A stretch of 5,728 bases of DNA from contig JAJZGE010000151.1 of the NCBI GenBank assembly GCA_021798675.1, forward strand, positions 1-5,728, given 5' to 3'. Position numbers and translations under genes: made by a program. Shown one piece after another: positions 1 to 5,281 of this stretch. How positions within the stretch are numbered: position 1 is the stretch's first letter; each line of letters starts with the position of its first letter. The notes under the pieces are model-generated. The model made no database searches. It saw nothing but the letters and a program-made list of their open reading frames with translations, and was not told the DNA's origin. Origin of the DNA: Pseudomonadota bacterium. GTDB taxonomy: Bacteria > Pseudomonadota > Gammaproteobacteria > Xanthomonadales > Rhodanobacteraceae.

Positions 1-100
1 CTCGAGGCCCGACGGAACGCGGTACCAGCTCGGTCTTGGCCAGCCAGGCGACGATGAGCAGCGCCAGCAACAAACCGATCAATCCGAAACCTGCACGCAT
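1..100 (-). CDS. Small single-span membrane protein, 3' end cut off by window edge (possible host flank gene)
   Basis: The minus strand has an ATG at 100-98 followed by 33 open codons to the window edge, so only the N-terminus is present. The peptide starts MRAGFGLIGLLLALLIVAWL and continues AKTELVPRSVGPR. Residues 5-20 form one strongly hydrophobic segment, which suggests an inner-membrane anchor or an uncleaved signal. A GGGAG Shine-Dalgarno (minus strand, 114-110) sits 9 nt before the ATG and supports this start. That ribosome site lies inside the last codons of the guaA-like tail just upstream, so in its native setting this gene would be translationally coupled to the preceding gene. I do not recognise the family with certainty. 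It is probably the first chromosomal gene beyond the end of the mobile element, but it could also be a short element gene. Function unknown. Confidence 0.55.
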   Translation of the reverse strand, partial: MRAGFGLIGLLLALLIVAWLAKTELVPRSVGPR

Positions 101-106
101 GGCAGT

Positions 107-121
107 TCACTCCCATTCGAT
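107..121 (-). other. Candidate attachment site: guaA 3'-end-like sequence (reads I-E-W-E-stop)
   Basis: On the minus strand this stretch reads ATC GAA TGG GAG TGA, that is Ile-Glu-Trp-Glu-stop. GMP synthase (GuaA) of many proteobacteria ends in exactly this peptide (typically ...TIEWE), and the 3' end of guaA is a known hotspot for island and ICE integration (established knowledge). The site lies beyond the last cargo gene and terminator of a trb-type element and directly before a small gene with its own ribosome site. That is the layout expected where an element inserted into the 3' end of guaA leaves a second copy of the tail at its far end. The intact guaA and the other copy of the repeat would lie outside the window beyond 5728, next to an integrase gene. 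Exact core boundaries cannot be set from one end. Confidence 0.5.
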
Positions 122-175
122 CATCAACGAGTCACGCAAGTCCGCGTGATTAAAGGGATTGGCTTTGATCGACAT
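107..175 (-). CDS. 22-codon mini-ORF ending in the guaA-like tail (doubtful gene)
   Basis: ATG at 175-173, stop TGA at 109-107. The peptide begins MSIKANPFNHADLRD and ends in IEWE. An in-frame TAA lies 6 nt before the ATG, so it does not extend further upstream, and no good Shine-Dalgarno is seen (upstream minus strand reads GGTAAAGACCC). It may be a chance reading frame where element DNA runs into the remnant of guaA. Alternatively it is a short leader whose translation delivers ribosomes to the start of the downstream membrane-protein gene at 100, since it stops only 6 nt before that ATG. It has no recognisable domain. Low confidence that it is a real protein. Confidence 0.2.
   Translation of the reverse strand: MSIKANPFNHADLRDSLMIEWE
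132..149. repeat. 6-bp inverted repeat TCACGC-N6-GCGTGA beside the candidate att site
   Basis: TCACGC at 132-137 and GCGTGA at 144-149 are perfect inverted copies around a 6-bp spacer, AAGTCC. The repeat begins 11 bp from the IEWE tail at 107-121, on the element side. No T tract follows on either strand, so it is unlikely to be a terminator. Its place at the element end makes a recombinase or accessory-factor binding site possible, but a chance palindrome of this size is not rare. Confidence 0.3.
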
Positions 176-180
176 GGGTC

Positions 181-201
181 TTTACCGTCGCTTTTACCGT
201 C
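181..201. repeat. Two direct repeats TTTACCGTC, 12-bp period (possible integrase or Xis arm sites)
   Basis: TTTACCGTC occurs at 181-189 and again at 193-201, a perfect 9-bp direct repeat with a 12-bp period (minus strand: GACGGTAAA twice). It lies about 60-80 bp inside the candidate attachment site. Tyrosine recombinases and excisionases commonly use short directly repeated arm-type sites in such positions (family knowledge). That these copies do so is inference. The intergenic location, between the abiE terminator and the element end, fits. Confidence 0.35.
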
Positions 202-203
202 AG

Positions 204-227
204 AAAAACACGCCCTTTGCTGGCGCG
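204..227 (-). terminator. Predicted rho-independent terminator of the abiE operon
   Basis: The minus strand reads CGCGCC, loop AGCAAAG, then GGCGTG, followed at once by TTTTT (208-204). The stem is 6 bp with one G-T pair and a 7-nt loop. It begins about 35 nt after the abiEii stop codon, in the right orientation to end the abiEi-abiEii transcript and to shield the sequence beyond the element end. The stem is short, so efficiency is uncertain. Confidence 0.55.
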
Positions 228-262
228 GGTTTGCGCGGCATCGGCTCATGATCAATCAGCGC

Positions 263-1186
263 CTAGGATAGCGCAGCCAGCCGCGTGGCGAGCAAGTCAG
301 CTTGCTCGGCGAATTTCCTCGCATCGGTCTTCTGCAACTGCGCCAGGTTGTGCAGCTTCCATCGGATGCCCGGCAGTTGTTCAAGGTGCGCGATGCCCAG
401 CAGCGACCACTCCGGCTCGCCGGTGGCCAGCGACAACAGAAAGCGCCGCTCGTTGTCGTCCAAGCCCTGCTGGATTTCGCGCACCATGCGTTCTCGCGCG
501 ACGAGCAACGCATCGAGCGGCACCGGCTCGGCCGTCATGCCTTGGAAGTTGTGCTCGTAGTCGTGTCGGATGTCTCGCAGCGGCGTGAACAGCACTTCAT
601 GGATCGGCCGGTTGCTGCTGGATAGGTAGACCACGAAAGCGCGCCGGATGCCGGGCGTGATGCCCTCGTGCGCAAAGAGCTGCATCACGTCGAACAGGTC
701 GCGCGGATGCTGCCGATCCAGTGCCGCCACCAGCTTGCCGCCGTACACGTCCTCCAGCGACACCACAGGGATCTCCAGATCAGCCAGCAAGGTGTCGCGT
801 GCGGCCGGCGTGAGCGAAGCGCGACGGACCGGTTGCACCGTGCCGCGCATGACGAAGTTGACTTCGACCTTGACCTGAATCGAGCCACGACGCACCAGCA
901 ACTTCGTCTCCCCTGCTGCTGCTGCTGCCGGCGCGTGTGTCTGGAACCCTCGCTTCTTCAACCGTTCGGCAGCTTGTCTGACGGCCTCGTTGATGCGCGT
1001 CAGCGCCTCGTCACGCGGCAGCGTGTGATCGGGAAAGACCAGATCGAGATCGACCGACAGACGCGGCATATCGCGCACGAACAGGTTGATCGCGGTGCCA
1101 CCCTTCAACGCGAACGTGTCGTCCACGAACACCAGCGGTGCCACCTGCGTCAGCAGGCGCGCGGTATCGAGATAGGTCTGATTCAC
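263..1186 (-). CDS. abiEii: AbiEii toxin, nucleotidyltransferase of a type IV toxin-antitoxin system
   Basis: This 307-residue protein belongs to the AbiEii/AbiGii family of DNA-polymerase-beta-like nucleotidyltransferases, the toxin half of AbiE abortive-infection systems. Known members block growth bacteriostatically, and characterised relatives add nucleotides to tRNA 3' ends, so the target here is inferred. Visible motifs: KGGTAINL (residues 28-35), the nucleotidyltransferase glycine motif; RLSVDLDLVF (42-51) with the paired metal-binding acids D46 and D48; a probable third acidic strand VKVEVNF (105-111); and the family's conserved block SLEDVYGGKLVAALD...PRDLFDVMQL (143-170). All expected catalytic residues look intact, and the length is normal for the family. 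The start is GTG (1186-1184), overlapping the abiEi stop as GTGA, and there is no strong Shine-Dalgarno, so translation probably depends on coupling to the antitoxin gene. A polyalanine patch at residues 87-91 comes from a (CTG)5 tract. It is followed by a predicted terminator. Confidence 0.92.
   Translation of the reverse strand: MNQTYLDTARLLTQVAPLVFVDDTFALKGGTAINLFVRDMPRLSVDLDLVFPDHTLPRDEALTRINEAVRQAAERLKKRGFQTHAPAAAAAGETKLLVRRGSIQVKVEVNFVMRGTVQPVRRASLTPAARDTLLADLEIPVVSLEDVYGGKLVAALDRQHPRDLFDVMQLFAHEGITPGIRRAFVVYLSSSNRPIHEVLFTPLRDIRHDYEHNFQGMTAEPVPLDALLVARERMVREIQQGLDDNERRFLLSLATGEPEWSLLGIAHLEQLPGIRWKLHNLAQLQKTDARKFAEQADLLATRLAALS
913..927. repeat. (CTG)5 trinucleotide tract inside abiEii
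   Basis: Five perfect CTG units on the plus strand encode the alanine run of AbiEii (residues 87-91), between the first catalytic region and the VKVEVNF strand, probably a surface loop. Copy-number change would lengthen or shorten the alanine run without shifting frame, so it is not a phase-variation switch. It may simply reflect GC-rich codon use. Confidence 0.6.
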
Positions 1187-1920
1187 GGCTTGAGCACCAA
1201 GAGGCCATCGGCGGATCGAGACACCCAGGGCCGGTCGCTACCCGTCGGTAGCGTAGCCGGGTCGAGCTTGGCCGCCCAAGGCAGCGATGCCTCGCGCCCG
1301 AGTTGCAGGCACAGCCGCACCGTCTTGATGTTCGTGCAGTGCTGCAACAGCTCGCGCAGCACGTCGGCGCGCAGGCTGTACGCGCTTTCGACGAGTTCGC
1401 GGGCTTCCTGCAAGGACTGGCGCACGCCGACTTCGCTCAACAGTTCCAGCAAGGCGCGCTCCGGCGCCGACACCTTCGGCGCTCCGCTGCGCTGCTCGAA
1501 CGGGCCGACGTGCAGCAAGGCGGCCGGCTGCTCATCGAACAGGCGCTTGCGGTGGTACTCGGCCGGGAAGCGTTCGGTGAACCATTCCGGCAGACGAGCG
1601 GCCGTCCATCCATACAGATGCAGCACCGGCTGCTGCGACACGTACTGGCGCACGCCATACCAGTCGAGCGCCGACTTGCCGCCGACGTGCAAGCCCTCGA
1701 ACCTGCGCTGCAACAGCAGCAGGCTGGGATGCAGGGCCAGGGTGTCGCTCGGGCGACCGAACACCCCGCGGGCCAGGCGCGTGAGCCAACCCGCCCGGAC
1801 GTAGTGGACGGCCAGGTCCGCGGAGATGCCCAGTGCCGCCAGGTCCTCCGAGGTCAGCGGCGTCCCCGGTGCCAGCCGGGTGTAGAGCGCATTTAGCTTG
1901 CTTGAATTAGTCGTAGCCAT
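1183..1920 (-). CDS. abiEi: AbiEi antitoxin and autorepressor of a type IV toxin-antitoxin system
   Basis: A 245-residue protein with the two-part layout of AbiEi antitoxins: an N-terminal winged-helix domain (about residues 8-60, with the characteristic LTSEDLAALGISADLAVHYV recognition region followed by GWLTRLARGVF) and a C-terminal antitoxin domain (about 75-245, including GGKSALDWYGV and the PERALLELL segment at 153-161). In studied AbiE systems the antitoxin counters the toxin without stable binding to it and represses its own promoter by binding inverted repeats; matching palindromes are present here at 1909-1929 and 1974-1994. The ATG at 1920-1918 was chosen because it directly precedes the family-like N-terminus. 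The frame stays open up to a TTG at 2010 preceded by AAGGGG 7 nt upstream, so a form with 30 more residues is formally possible. No clear Shine-Dalgarno precedes the 1920 start, and the mRNA may be leaderless. It overlaps abiEii by 4 nt (GTGA). Confidence 0.9.
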   Translation of the reverse strand: MATTNSSKLNALYTRLAPGTPLTSEDLAALGISADLAVHYVRAGWLTRLARGVFGRPSDTLALHPSLLLLQRRFEGLHVGGKSALDWYGVRQYVSQQPVLHLYGWTAARLPEWFTERFPAEYHRKRLFDEQPAALLHVGPFEQRSGAPKVSAPERALLELLSEVGVRQSLQEARELVESAYSLRADVLRELLQHCTNIKTVRLCLQLGREASLPWAAKLDPATLPTGSDRPWVSRSADGLLVLKP

Positions 1921-1929
1921 ACTACGACT
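1909..1929. promoter_or_regulatory. Operator 1 of abiE: palindrome AGTCGTAG-N5-CTACGACT over the abiEi start codon
   Basis: AGTCGTAG (1909-1916) and CTACGACT (1922-1929) are perfect 8-bp inverted copies around 5 bp; the core is GTCGTA-N7-TACGAC. The palindrome spans the abiEi ATG (1920-1918) and touches the predicted -10 box, so a bound repressor would block promoter opening. A second copy of the same core lies at 1975-1993. AbiEi proteins are known to bind paired inverted repeats in their promoters, which makes AbiEi the likely ligand (inference). Confidence 0.75.
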
Positions 1930-1956
1930 TCTACATCTTTTCCAAGCGAAGGTCAA
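1928..1956 (-). promoter_or_regulatory. Predicted sigma-70 promoter of abiEi-abiEii
   Basis: On the minus strand, -35 TTGACC (1956-1951, 5 of 6 consensus) and -10 TAGAAG (1933-1928, 4 of 6) are separated by an optimal 17 bp. Transcription would start about 7 nt after the -10 box, at or next to the A of the abiEi ATG at 1920. It lies between the two palindromes in an AT-richer stretch, and it gives the toxin-antitoxin pair a promoter independent of the trb operon. The -10 box is weak, so this is a prediction only. Confidence 0.5.
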
Positions 1957-1973
1957 TTTGATATGGTGCATCC

Positions 1974-1994
1974 AGTCGTAGTTTTGATACGACA
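1974..1994. promoter_or_regulatory. Operator 2 of abiE: palindrome GTCGTA-N7-TACGAC upstream of the -35 box
   Basis: GTCGTA (1975-1980) and TACGAC (1988-1993) form the same half-site pair with the same 7-bp spacing as operator 1, and the left side shares the longer AGTCGTAG. The centres (1984 and 1919) are 65 bp apart, about 6.2 helical turns, so the two sites lie on roughly the same face of the DNA. It sits upstream of the predicted -35 box. No T tract follows, so it is not a trb terminator. Confidence 0.7.
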
Positions 1995-2014
1995 ATAGCA
2001 ACATATCCAAAGTC

Positions 2015-2275
2015 TCACCCCTTCGGCACAGCCGCGCGGGATGACGGTCGGGTGTCGTCTCCCCTGCCCCGCCTGAACCCTCGATCCCCCGCGATGAACG
2101 CTTCCAGCATGTGCGGAATCAGCGTCGTCGCATCGACCGCTTCACCGTAGGTCTGCGCGTGCAGTTCGGCATAACGGTCGAGGTCGGCCTTGAGGGCGAC
2201 CGGGCACGCGAAGGTCAGCTTGACGTTCTCGGTCTTGGGCAGCGGCCCTAACCGCAGCTTGCGCACCGTGCTCAT
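2015..2275 (-). CDS. DUF2274 family small protein, last gene of the trb operon; possible ribbon-helix-helix fold
   Basis: An 86-residue protein of the DUF2274 family, which typically sits directly after trbI in trb-type integrative elements; its role is not established. What can be seen: a short basic N-terminus (STVRKLRLGPLPK), a predicted beta strand NVKLTFACP (17-25), a helix over ALKADLDRYAELHAQTYG (27-44), a second helix over ATTLIPHMLEAFIAGDRGF (49-67) and a basic, probably disordered tail. Strand-helix-helix at this size resembles ribbon-helix-helix DNA-binding proteins, so a regulatory role in transfer-gene expression is plausible but inferred. The ATG (2275-2273) overlaps the trbI stop as ATGA, and a GAGGAA ribosome site (2288-2283) lies 7 nt upstream. 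No signal peptide or membrane segment. Confidence 0.85.
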   Translation of the reverse strand: MSTVRKLRLGPLPKTENVKLTFACPVALKADLDRYAELHAQTYGEAVDATTLIPHMLEAFIAGDRGFRRGRGDDTRPSSRAAVPKG

Positions 2276-3552
2276 CGTGAAGTTCCTCGGTTGAAGAACA
2301 ATGGCTGGTACGGTCGCAGCACCAAGTCGCGGTTGACGATGATGCGCACCGGCAGGCCCGGCCGCTCGGTCAGCGTTGGTTGGATGTTGAGATTACGCCT
2401 GGTCATCTCCTGCCCGACTTGATTCACGCTGTCCTGCAGGCTGTCGCGCCCGGCGACGATGACGCGATCACCGTTGCGGTTCTCCGGTGCGGCCAACTCG
2501 GCCCCGACGCCCAGTAGCGTGGTCAATGCCGCGCCGGCGAAGACGCGATCCCAATGCCAATCGACACCATCTTCCAGGCCGGCATAGCCGGCCGGGTCGG
2601 TCCCGGCCAGGTTGTCCAGCGTCAGCGAGGACGTGTCCGGCAGGATGATGCGGTTCCACACCACCTGCACGCGGCTCTGCCCATAGGCGACCTGGCTGTT
2701 GTATTTGCCGAAGATGCGCGAACCCTGCGGGATCAGCAGATAGCGGCCGGTCGCAGTGTCGTACACCGGCTCCGTCACCGTGCCAATCACGTCGCCCGGC
2801 AGGTCGGACTTGATGCCTGTCACCAGCGCCGCGGGGATCACCGTCCCGGCCATCACCTGATACGGCGAAGTCGGCATTTGCAGATTGCCGGAATTACGGG
2901 TTTCCGTGGTTCCGGCTTTCTGGAACGCCTCTTTCTGGTCTTGCCGGTTCTGCACGGCGGTCGGGTCGGCGGGCTGGGCCGCCGTCGAGGCCGGGCCGGC
3001 GGCCTGCGGGTCGAAGCCCGCGAGGCCGGACGGCGACGCGGCCGAAGCGGTCTGCGTGGGCGCAGCTGCGGCGCGTTGGTTGCTGGAGCGGAAGAACACC
3101 GATGATCCCGCTGCCGCTTCGGCCTCCTTGCGCCGAGCGTCCCGCTCGGCCGCGCCCGGGTCCTGGCCGGGCGGCGTGTAGCTCGCCACGGCCGGCTGCT
3201 GTGACTTCACGATGGCCGGCCCCAAGTCGCCGGGCAACGGTGGCCCCAGCTCGGGCACCTTCGGCGGCAGCTTGGAGTAGTCGGCGGGAAGCTGGTCGAG
3301 TCCTTCGGAGCGGGACACGCGATCGACGTTGTAAAGCTCGGCTGGCTCGTTGCCGCCGCGCCGATGCGTCGGCTGCAACGACCACATGGTTGCGCCCAGC
3401 ACCGCAACGCCGAGGCCGCCGGTCAGCAGCGCCAGCGTGCGCCGATTGAGGCGCGTTACCGGGCGCGGCTGCGCACGCAGCGCCACGTTCTCAGGCGCGA
3501 TCTTTGGCGCAGCGTCGGGGATGGGCACGTCCGGGGTGTCGTCCTGGCTCAT
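2272..3552 (-). CDS. trbI: TrbI, VirB10-like conjugative transfer protein
   Basis: A 426-residue TrbI/VirB10 protein, which spans from the inner membrane to the outer-membrane core complex of the conjugative type IV secretion channel and transmits ATP-dependent signals to the pore. Layout: cytoplasmic N-terminus (1-38), one membrane segment (about 39-59, TLALLTGGLGVAVLGATMW), a long proline/alanine-rich periplasmic linker (about 60-225), then the VirB10 C-terminal domain (about 230-415) with TSPYQVMAGTVIPAALVTGI, LLIPQGSRIFGKYN and the WDRVFAGAALTTLLGVGAEL helix that corresponds to the outer-membrane-inserting antenna region. Length is typical. Two ATGs are possible: 3558 overlaps the trbG stop as ATGA, but AAGGGG at 3566-3561 is only 2 nt from it and an ideal 8 nt from the ATG at 3552, so I chose 3552 (M-S-Q-D-D). 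The gene overlaps DUF2274 by 4 nt. Confidence 0.95.
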   Translation of the reverse strand: MSQDDTPDVPIPDAAPKIAPENVALRAQPRPVTRLNRRTLALLTGGLGVAVLGATMWSLQPTHRRGGNEPAELYNVDRVSRSEGLDQLPADYSKLPPKVPELGPPLPGDLGPAIVKSQQPAVASYTPPGQDPGAAERDARRKEAEAAAGSSVFFRSSNQRAAAAPTQTASAASPSGLAGFDPQAAGPASTAAQPADPTAVQNRQDQKEAFQKAGTTETRNSGNLQMPTSPYQVMAGTVIPAALVTGIKSDLPGDVIGTVTEPVYDTATGRYLLIPQGSRIFGKYNSQVAYGQSRVQVVWNRIILPDTSSLTLDNLAGTDPAGYAGLEDGVDWHWDRVFAGAALTTLLGVGAELAAPENRNGDRVIVAGRDSLQDSVNQVGQEMTRRNLNIQPTLTERPGLPVRIIVNRDLVLRPYQPLFFNRGTSR

Positions 3553-3554
3553 GG

Positions 3555-4556
3555 TCATTTCCCCTTCGTACCGTCCGTGCGCTCGATGCGCACCACGTCG
3601 CCCTTGTCGCCGCCCAGGCGCAGTTCGGCCGCGCCGAACAGCCGGTCCACGATGTAGTACGGGGCGCGGAAGCGGTAGTTCACCAGTTGCCCGTCACCCT
3701 GCGCGCCGATGACGAACAGCGGAGGCAGCTCGCCTTGCGCGATGCCAGGAGGGAACTGGATATAGACCTTCTCGCCGTCATCGAAAGCGCGCAGCGGCTT
3801 CCAAGGCGGATTACTGCCGCTGACTGCGTAGCGAAAGCGGATCTTCTCCAGCGACAGGCCGGTATCAACCGGCGCGGTCGCCTGCGCGGCCTGCGCCTGG
3901 CGCTGCAAGGCCAGCATCCGGTCCTTCGGGTAGTCCCAAGACACCGACGCCATCCATGCCTTGTCGGTCGAGGTCAGTTCCAGCAGGTATGTCCTGCGAT
4001 TCGTAGTGACGACCAGATTGGTCTTGAGGCCCGACCGAGTGGGCTTCACCAGCACGTTGACGCGCAGCTCGTTGCCCGCGCCGCTGGACGTATCGCCGAC
4101 GATCCAGCGCACCGTGTCGCCAGCGGCGACCGTCACCAGTTCTTCACCGGGCTGGAGCGAAATCATGGTGACGCGACCCGGCGCGGCGTAGACCTGATAC
4201 AAGGCGCCATCGGTGAAGGGCCACACCTGAATCGCGTTGACGTAGCCCTCGCGCGTGGGTGCGATGCGTGCCTCGGCGTTCGCACGCGACACACGCACCG
4301 TCTCGTCGGCAGGTTCGGGCGCAGGCTTGGCCTCGTCCGCGTCCGGCAGCGGCTTCATCTGCGCCGGCATCGGCAACACCTTCGGCATCTCCACCACTTC
4401 CACCGGCTTCGGTGGTTCGGGCAGCGGCTGCGCCAGCACCGGCTCATCGAGCGAGATACGCGGCGGCGCCTTGCCCTGCGAGGCGCAGCCCAGTAGTGAC
4501 GACGTGGTGGCCGCCAAGGTCAGCACGAAAGCGTAAAAGCGGAAAGACGGGTTCAT
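3555..4556 (-). CDS. trbG: TrbG, VirB9-like conjugative transfer lipoprotein
   Basis: A 333-residue TrbG/VirB9 protein, a component of the outer-membrane core complex of the conjugative channel, partnering TrbI. From the chosen start there is a signal sequence (residues 1-23, MNPSFRFYAFVLTLAATTSS then LLG) ending in the lipobox LLGC with Cys24, so the protein itself appears to be a lipoprotein. A proline-rich linker (about 30-80) follows, then the beta-rich VirB9 N-domain (TREGYVNAIQVWPFTDGALYQVY region), NRRTYLLELTST, and the C-terminal domain with FDDGEKVYIQFPPGI and YIVDRLFGAAELRLG. A start 13 codons upstream (4595) is open, but AAGGAG at 4569-4564, 7 nt before the ATG at 4556, and the intact lipoprotein signal decide for 4556. 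The ATG overlaps the trbF stop as ATGA. Confidence 0.95.
   Translation of the reverse strand: MNPSFRFYAFVLTLAATTSSLLGCASQGKAPPRISLDEPVLAQPLPEPPKPVEVVEMPKVLPMPAQMKPLPDADEAKPAPEPADETVRVSRANAEARIAPTREGYVNAIQVWPFTDGALYQVYAAPGRVTMISLQPGEELVTVAAGDTVRWIVGDTSSGAGNELRVNVLVKPTRSGLKTNLVVTTNRRTYLLELTSTDKAWMASVSWDYPKDRMLALQRQAQAAQATAPVDTGLSLEKIRFRYAVSGSNPPWKPLRAFDDGEKVYIQFPPGIAQGELPPLFVIGAQGDGQLVNYRFRAPYYIVDRLFGAAELRLGGDKGDVVRIERTDGTKGK
3561..3566 (-). promoter_or_regulatory. Shine-Dalgarno AAGGGG that sets the trbI start
   Basis: It lies inside the last codons of trbG. It is 2 nt from the ATG at 3558, too close for normal initiation, and 8 nt from the ATG at 3552. The spacing favours the second start even though the first gives the 4-nt overlap seen at the neighbouring junctions. 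Confidence 0.5.
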
Positions 4557-5257
4557 GGCTTGGCTCCTTCGGACGCATCGAGTTCGCGGCTCCACGACAG
4601 GCCGTTGACGTAGATGCCCAGCGGGTTCTTGCGCAGGCGTTGTTCAGTGCGCGGGGTTTGCAGGACGATGGAAACCACGGCGTTCCAGCGTTGGGTGCCA
4701 GCGGGTGCGCCGTTGACGTATCGCTGCTCCGTCCAGCGCACGTTGAAAGACGAATCGCTGGCGCGCACGACGCTGGTGATCTGCACCGTCACCGACTCTT
4801 TGCCGACACGCGCGAACGGATCGTTCGTGCGCGCGTAGTCGTTGAGCACCGCCGCGCCGCGGTCGGTGGTGTAGTCGTAGGCATCGAGCCAGTTCTGCCG
4901 CACGACGATGGGGTCGATGGAGAGCGAGCGAACCAGCGTGATGAAGTGCGCCAGGTGGTAGGCGATCTGCGCATCCGCCGGGCGGTATGGCGTGGCGGCT
5001 TCACCGACCGCGCGCACCTGGCCGGCGTTGTCCACCTCCACCACATAGGGCGTGACGATGGACTGCGCCGAGCGCCAGACCAAGCCGCCCGCCATCAGCA
5101 ACGCGAGAGCGAGACAGCCGAAGGCCATCAGCCGCCAGTTCTTCGCCTGCACGCGGGCCGAGCCGATACGCTCGTCCCACACCTGCGTGGCGGCTTGATA
5201 CGGGGTGGCAGGCTGCGGCGTATCGGCGTAGCGCACCTGCGGTCGTTTGAATCGCAT
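4553..5257 (-). CDS. trbF: TrbF, VirB8-like conjugative transfer protein
   Basis: A 234-residue TrbF/VirB8 protein, a bitopic inner-membrane assembly factor of the conjugative type IV secretion system. Residues 1-42 are cytoplasmic, a membrane helix covers about 43-61 (LMAFGCLALALLMAGGLVW), and the rest is the periplasmic NTF2-like domain, starting around VTPYVVEVDNAGQVRAVGEA and including the WTEQRYVNG strand and a late NPLGIYVNGLSWSREL segment typical of the family. Length is normal. The ATG at 5257-5255 has a strong GAGGAG ribosome site (5271-5266) 8 nt upstream. It follows trbL after 24 nt and overlaps trbG by 4 nt, so it is part of the same transcript. Confidence 0.95.
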   Translation of the reverse strand: MRFKRPQVRYADTPQPATPYQAATQVWDERIGSARVQAKNWRLMAFGCLALALLMAGGLVWRSAQSIVTPYVVEVDNAGQVRAVGEAATPYRPADAQIAYHLAHFITLVRSLSIDPIVVRQNWLDAYDYTTDRGAAVLNDYARTNDPFARVGKESVTVQITSVVRASDSSFNVRWTEQRYVNGAPAGTQRWNAVVSIVLQTPRTEQRLRKNPLGIYVNGLSWSRELDASEGAKP

Positions 5258-5281
5258 GGCTGGTTCTCCTCAAGAATTGCT

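Noticed and set aside
222..236. GCGC-GGGTTT-GCGC type inverted repeat downstream of abiEii
   Set aside because: A 4-bp arm in GC-rich DNA is not significant; the overlapping hairpin with a T5 tract at 204-227 explains the region better.
107..262. tRNA gene or tRNA 3' end as integration site
   Set aside because: No T-arm (GGTTCGA-type) with CCA end or cloverleaf pairing could be found on either strand; the guaA tail fits better.
668..1804. 378-codon plus-strand open frame
   Set aside because: It lies antisense to both abiE genes, has no recognisable domain, and its Arg/Ser/Cys-rich composition is that of a shadow frame in GC-rich DNA.
1975..1993. Hairpin after the trb operon as a terminator
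   Set aside because: The stem is 6 bp without a T tract on the minus strand, and its repeat at 1910-1928 makes an operator the better reading.
1946..2223. Similar 16-mers GCGAAGGTCAATTTGA (1946) and GCGAAGGTCAGCTTGA (2208), both giving a KLTFA peptide on the minus strand
   Set aside because: 14 of 16 identity is expected several times by chance in a window this size, and there is no similarity around it, so a DUF2274 duplication is not supported.
3504..4496. 330-codon plus-strand open frame antisense to trbG and trbI
   Set aside because: It covers clearly recognisable trbG and is rich in Arg, His and Gln without any domain; a mirror of GC-rich codon usage.
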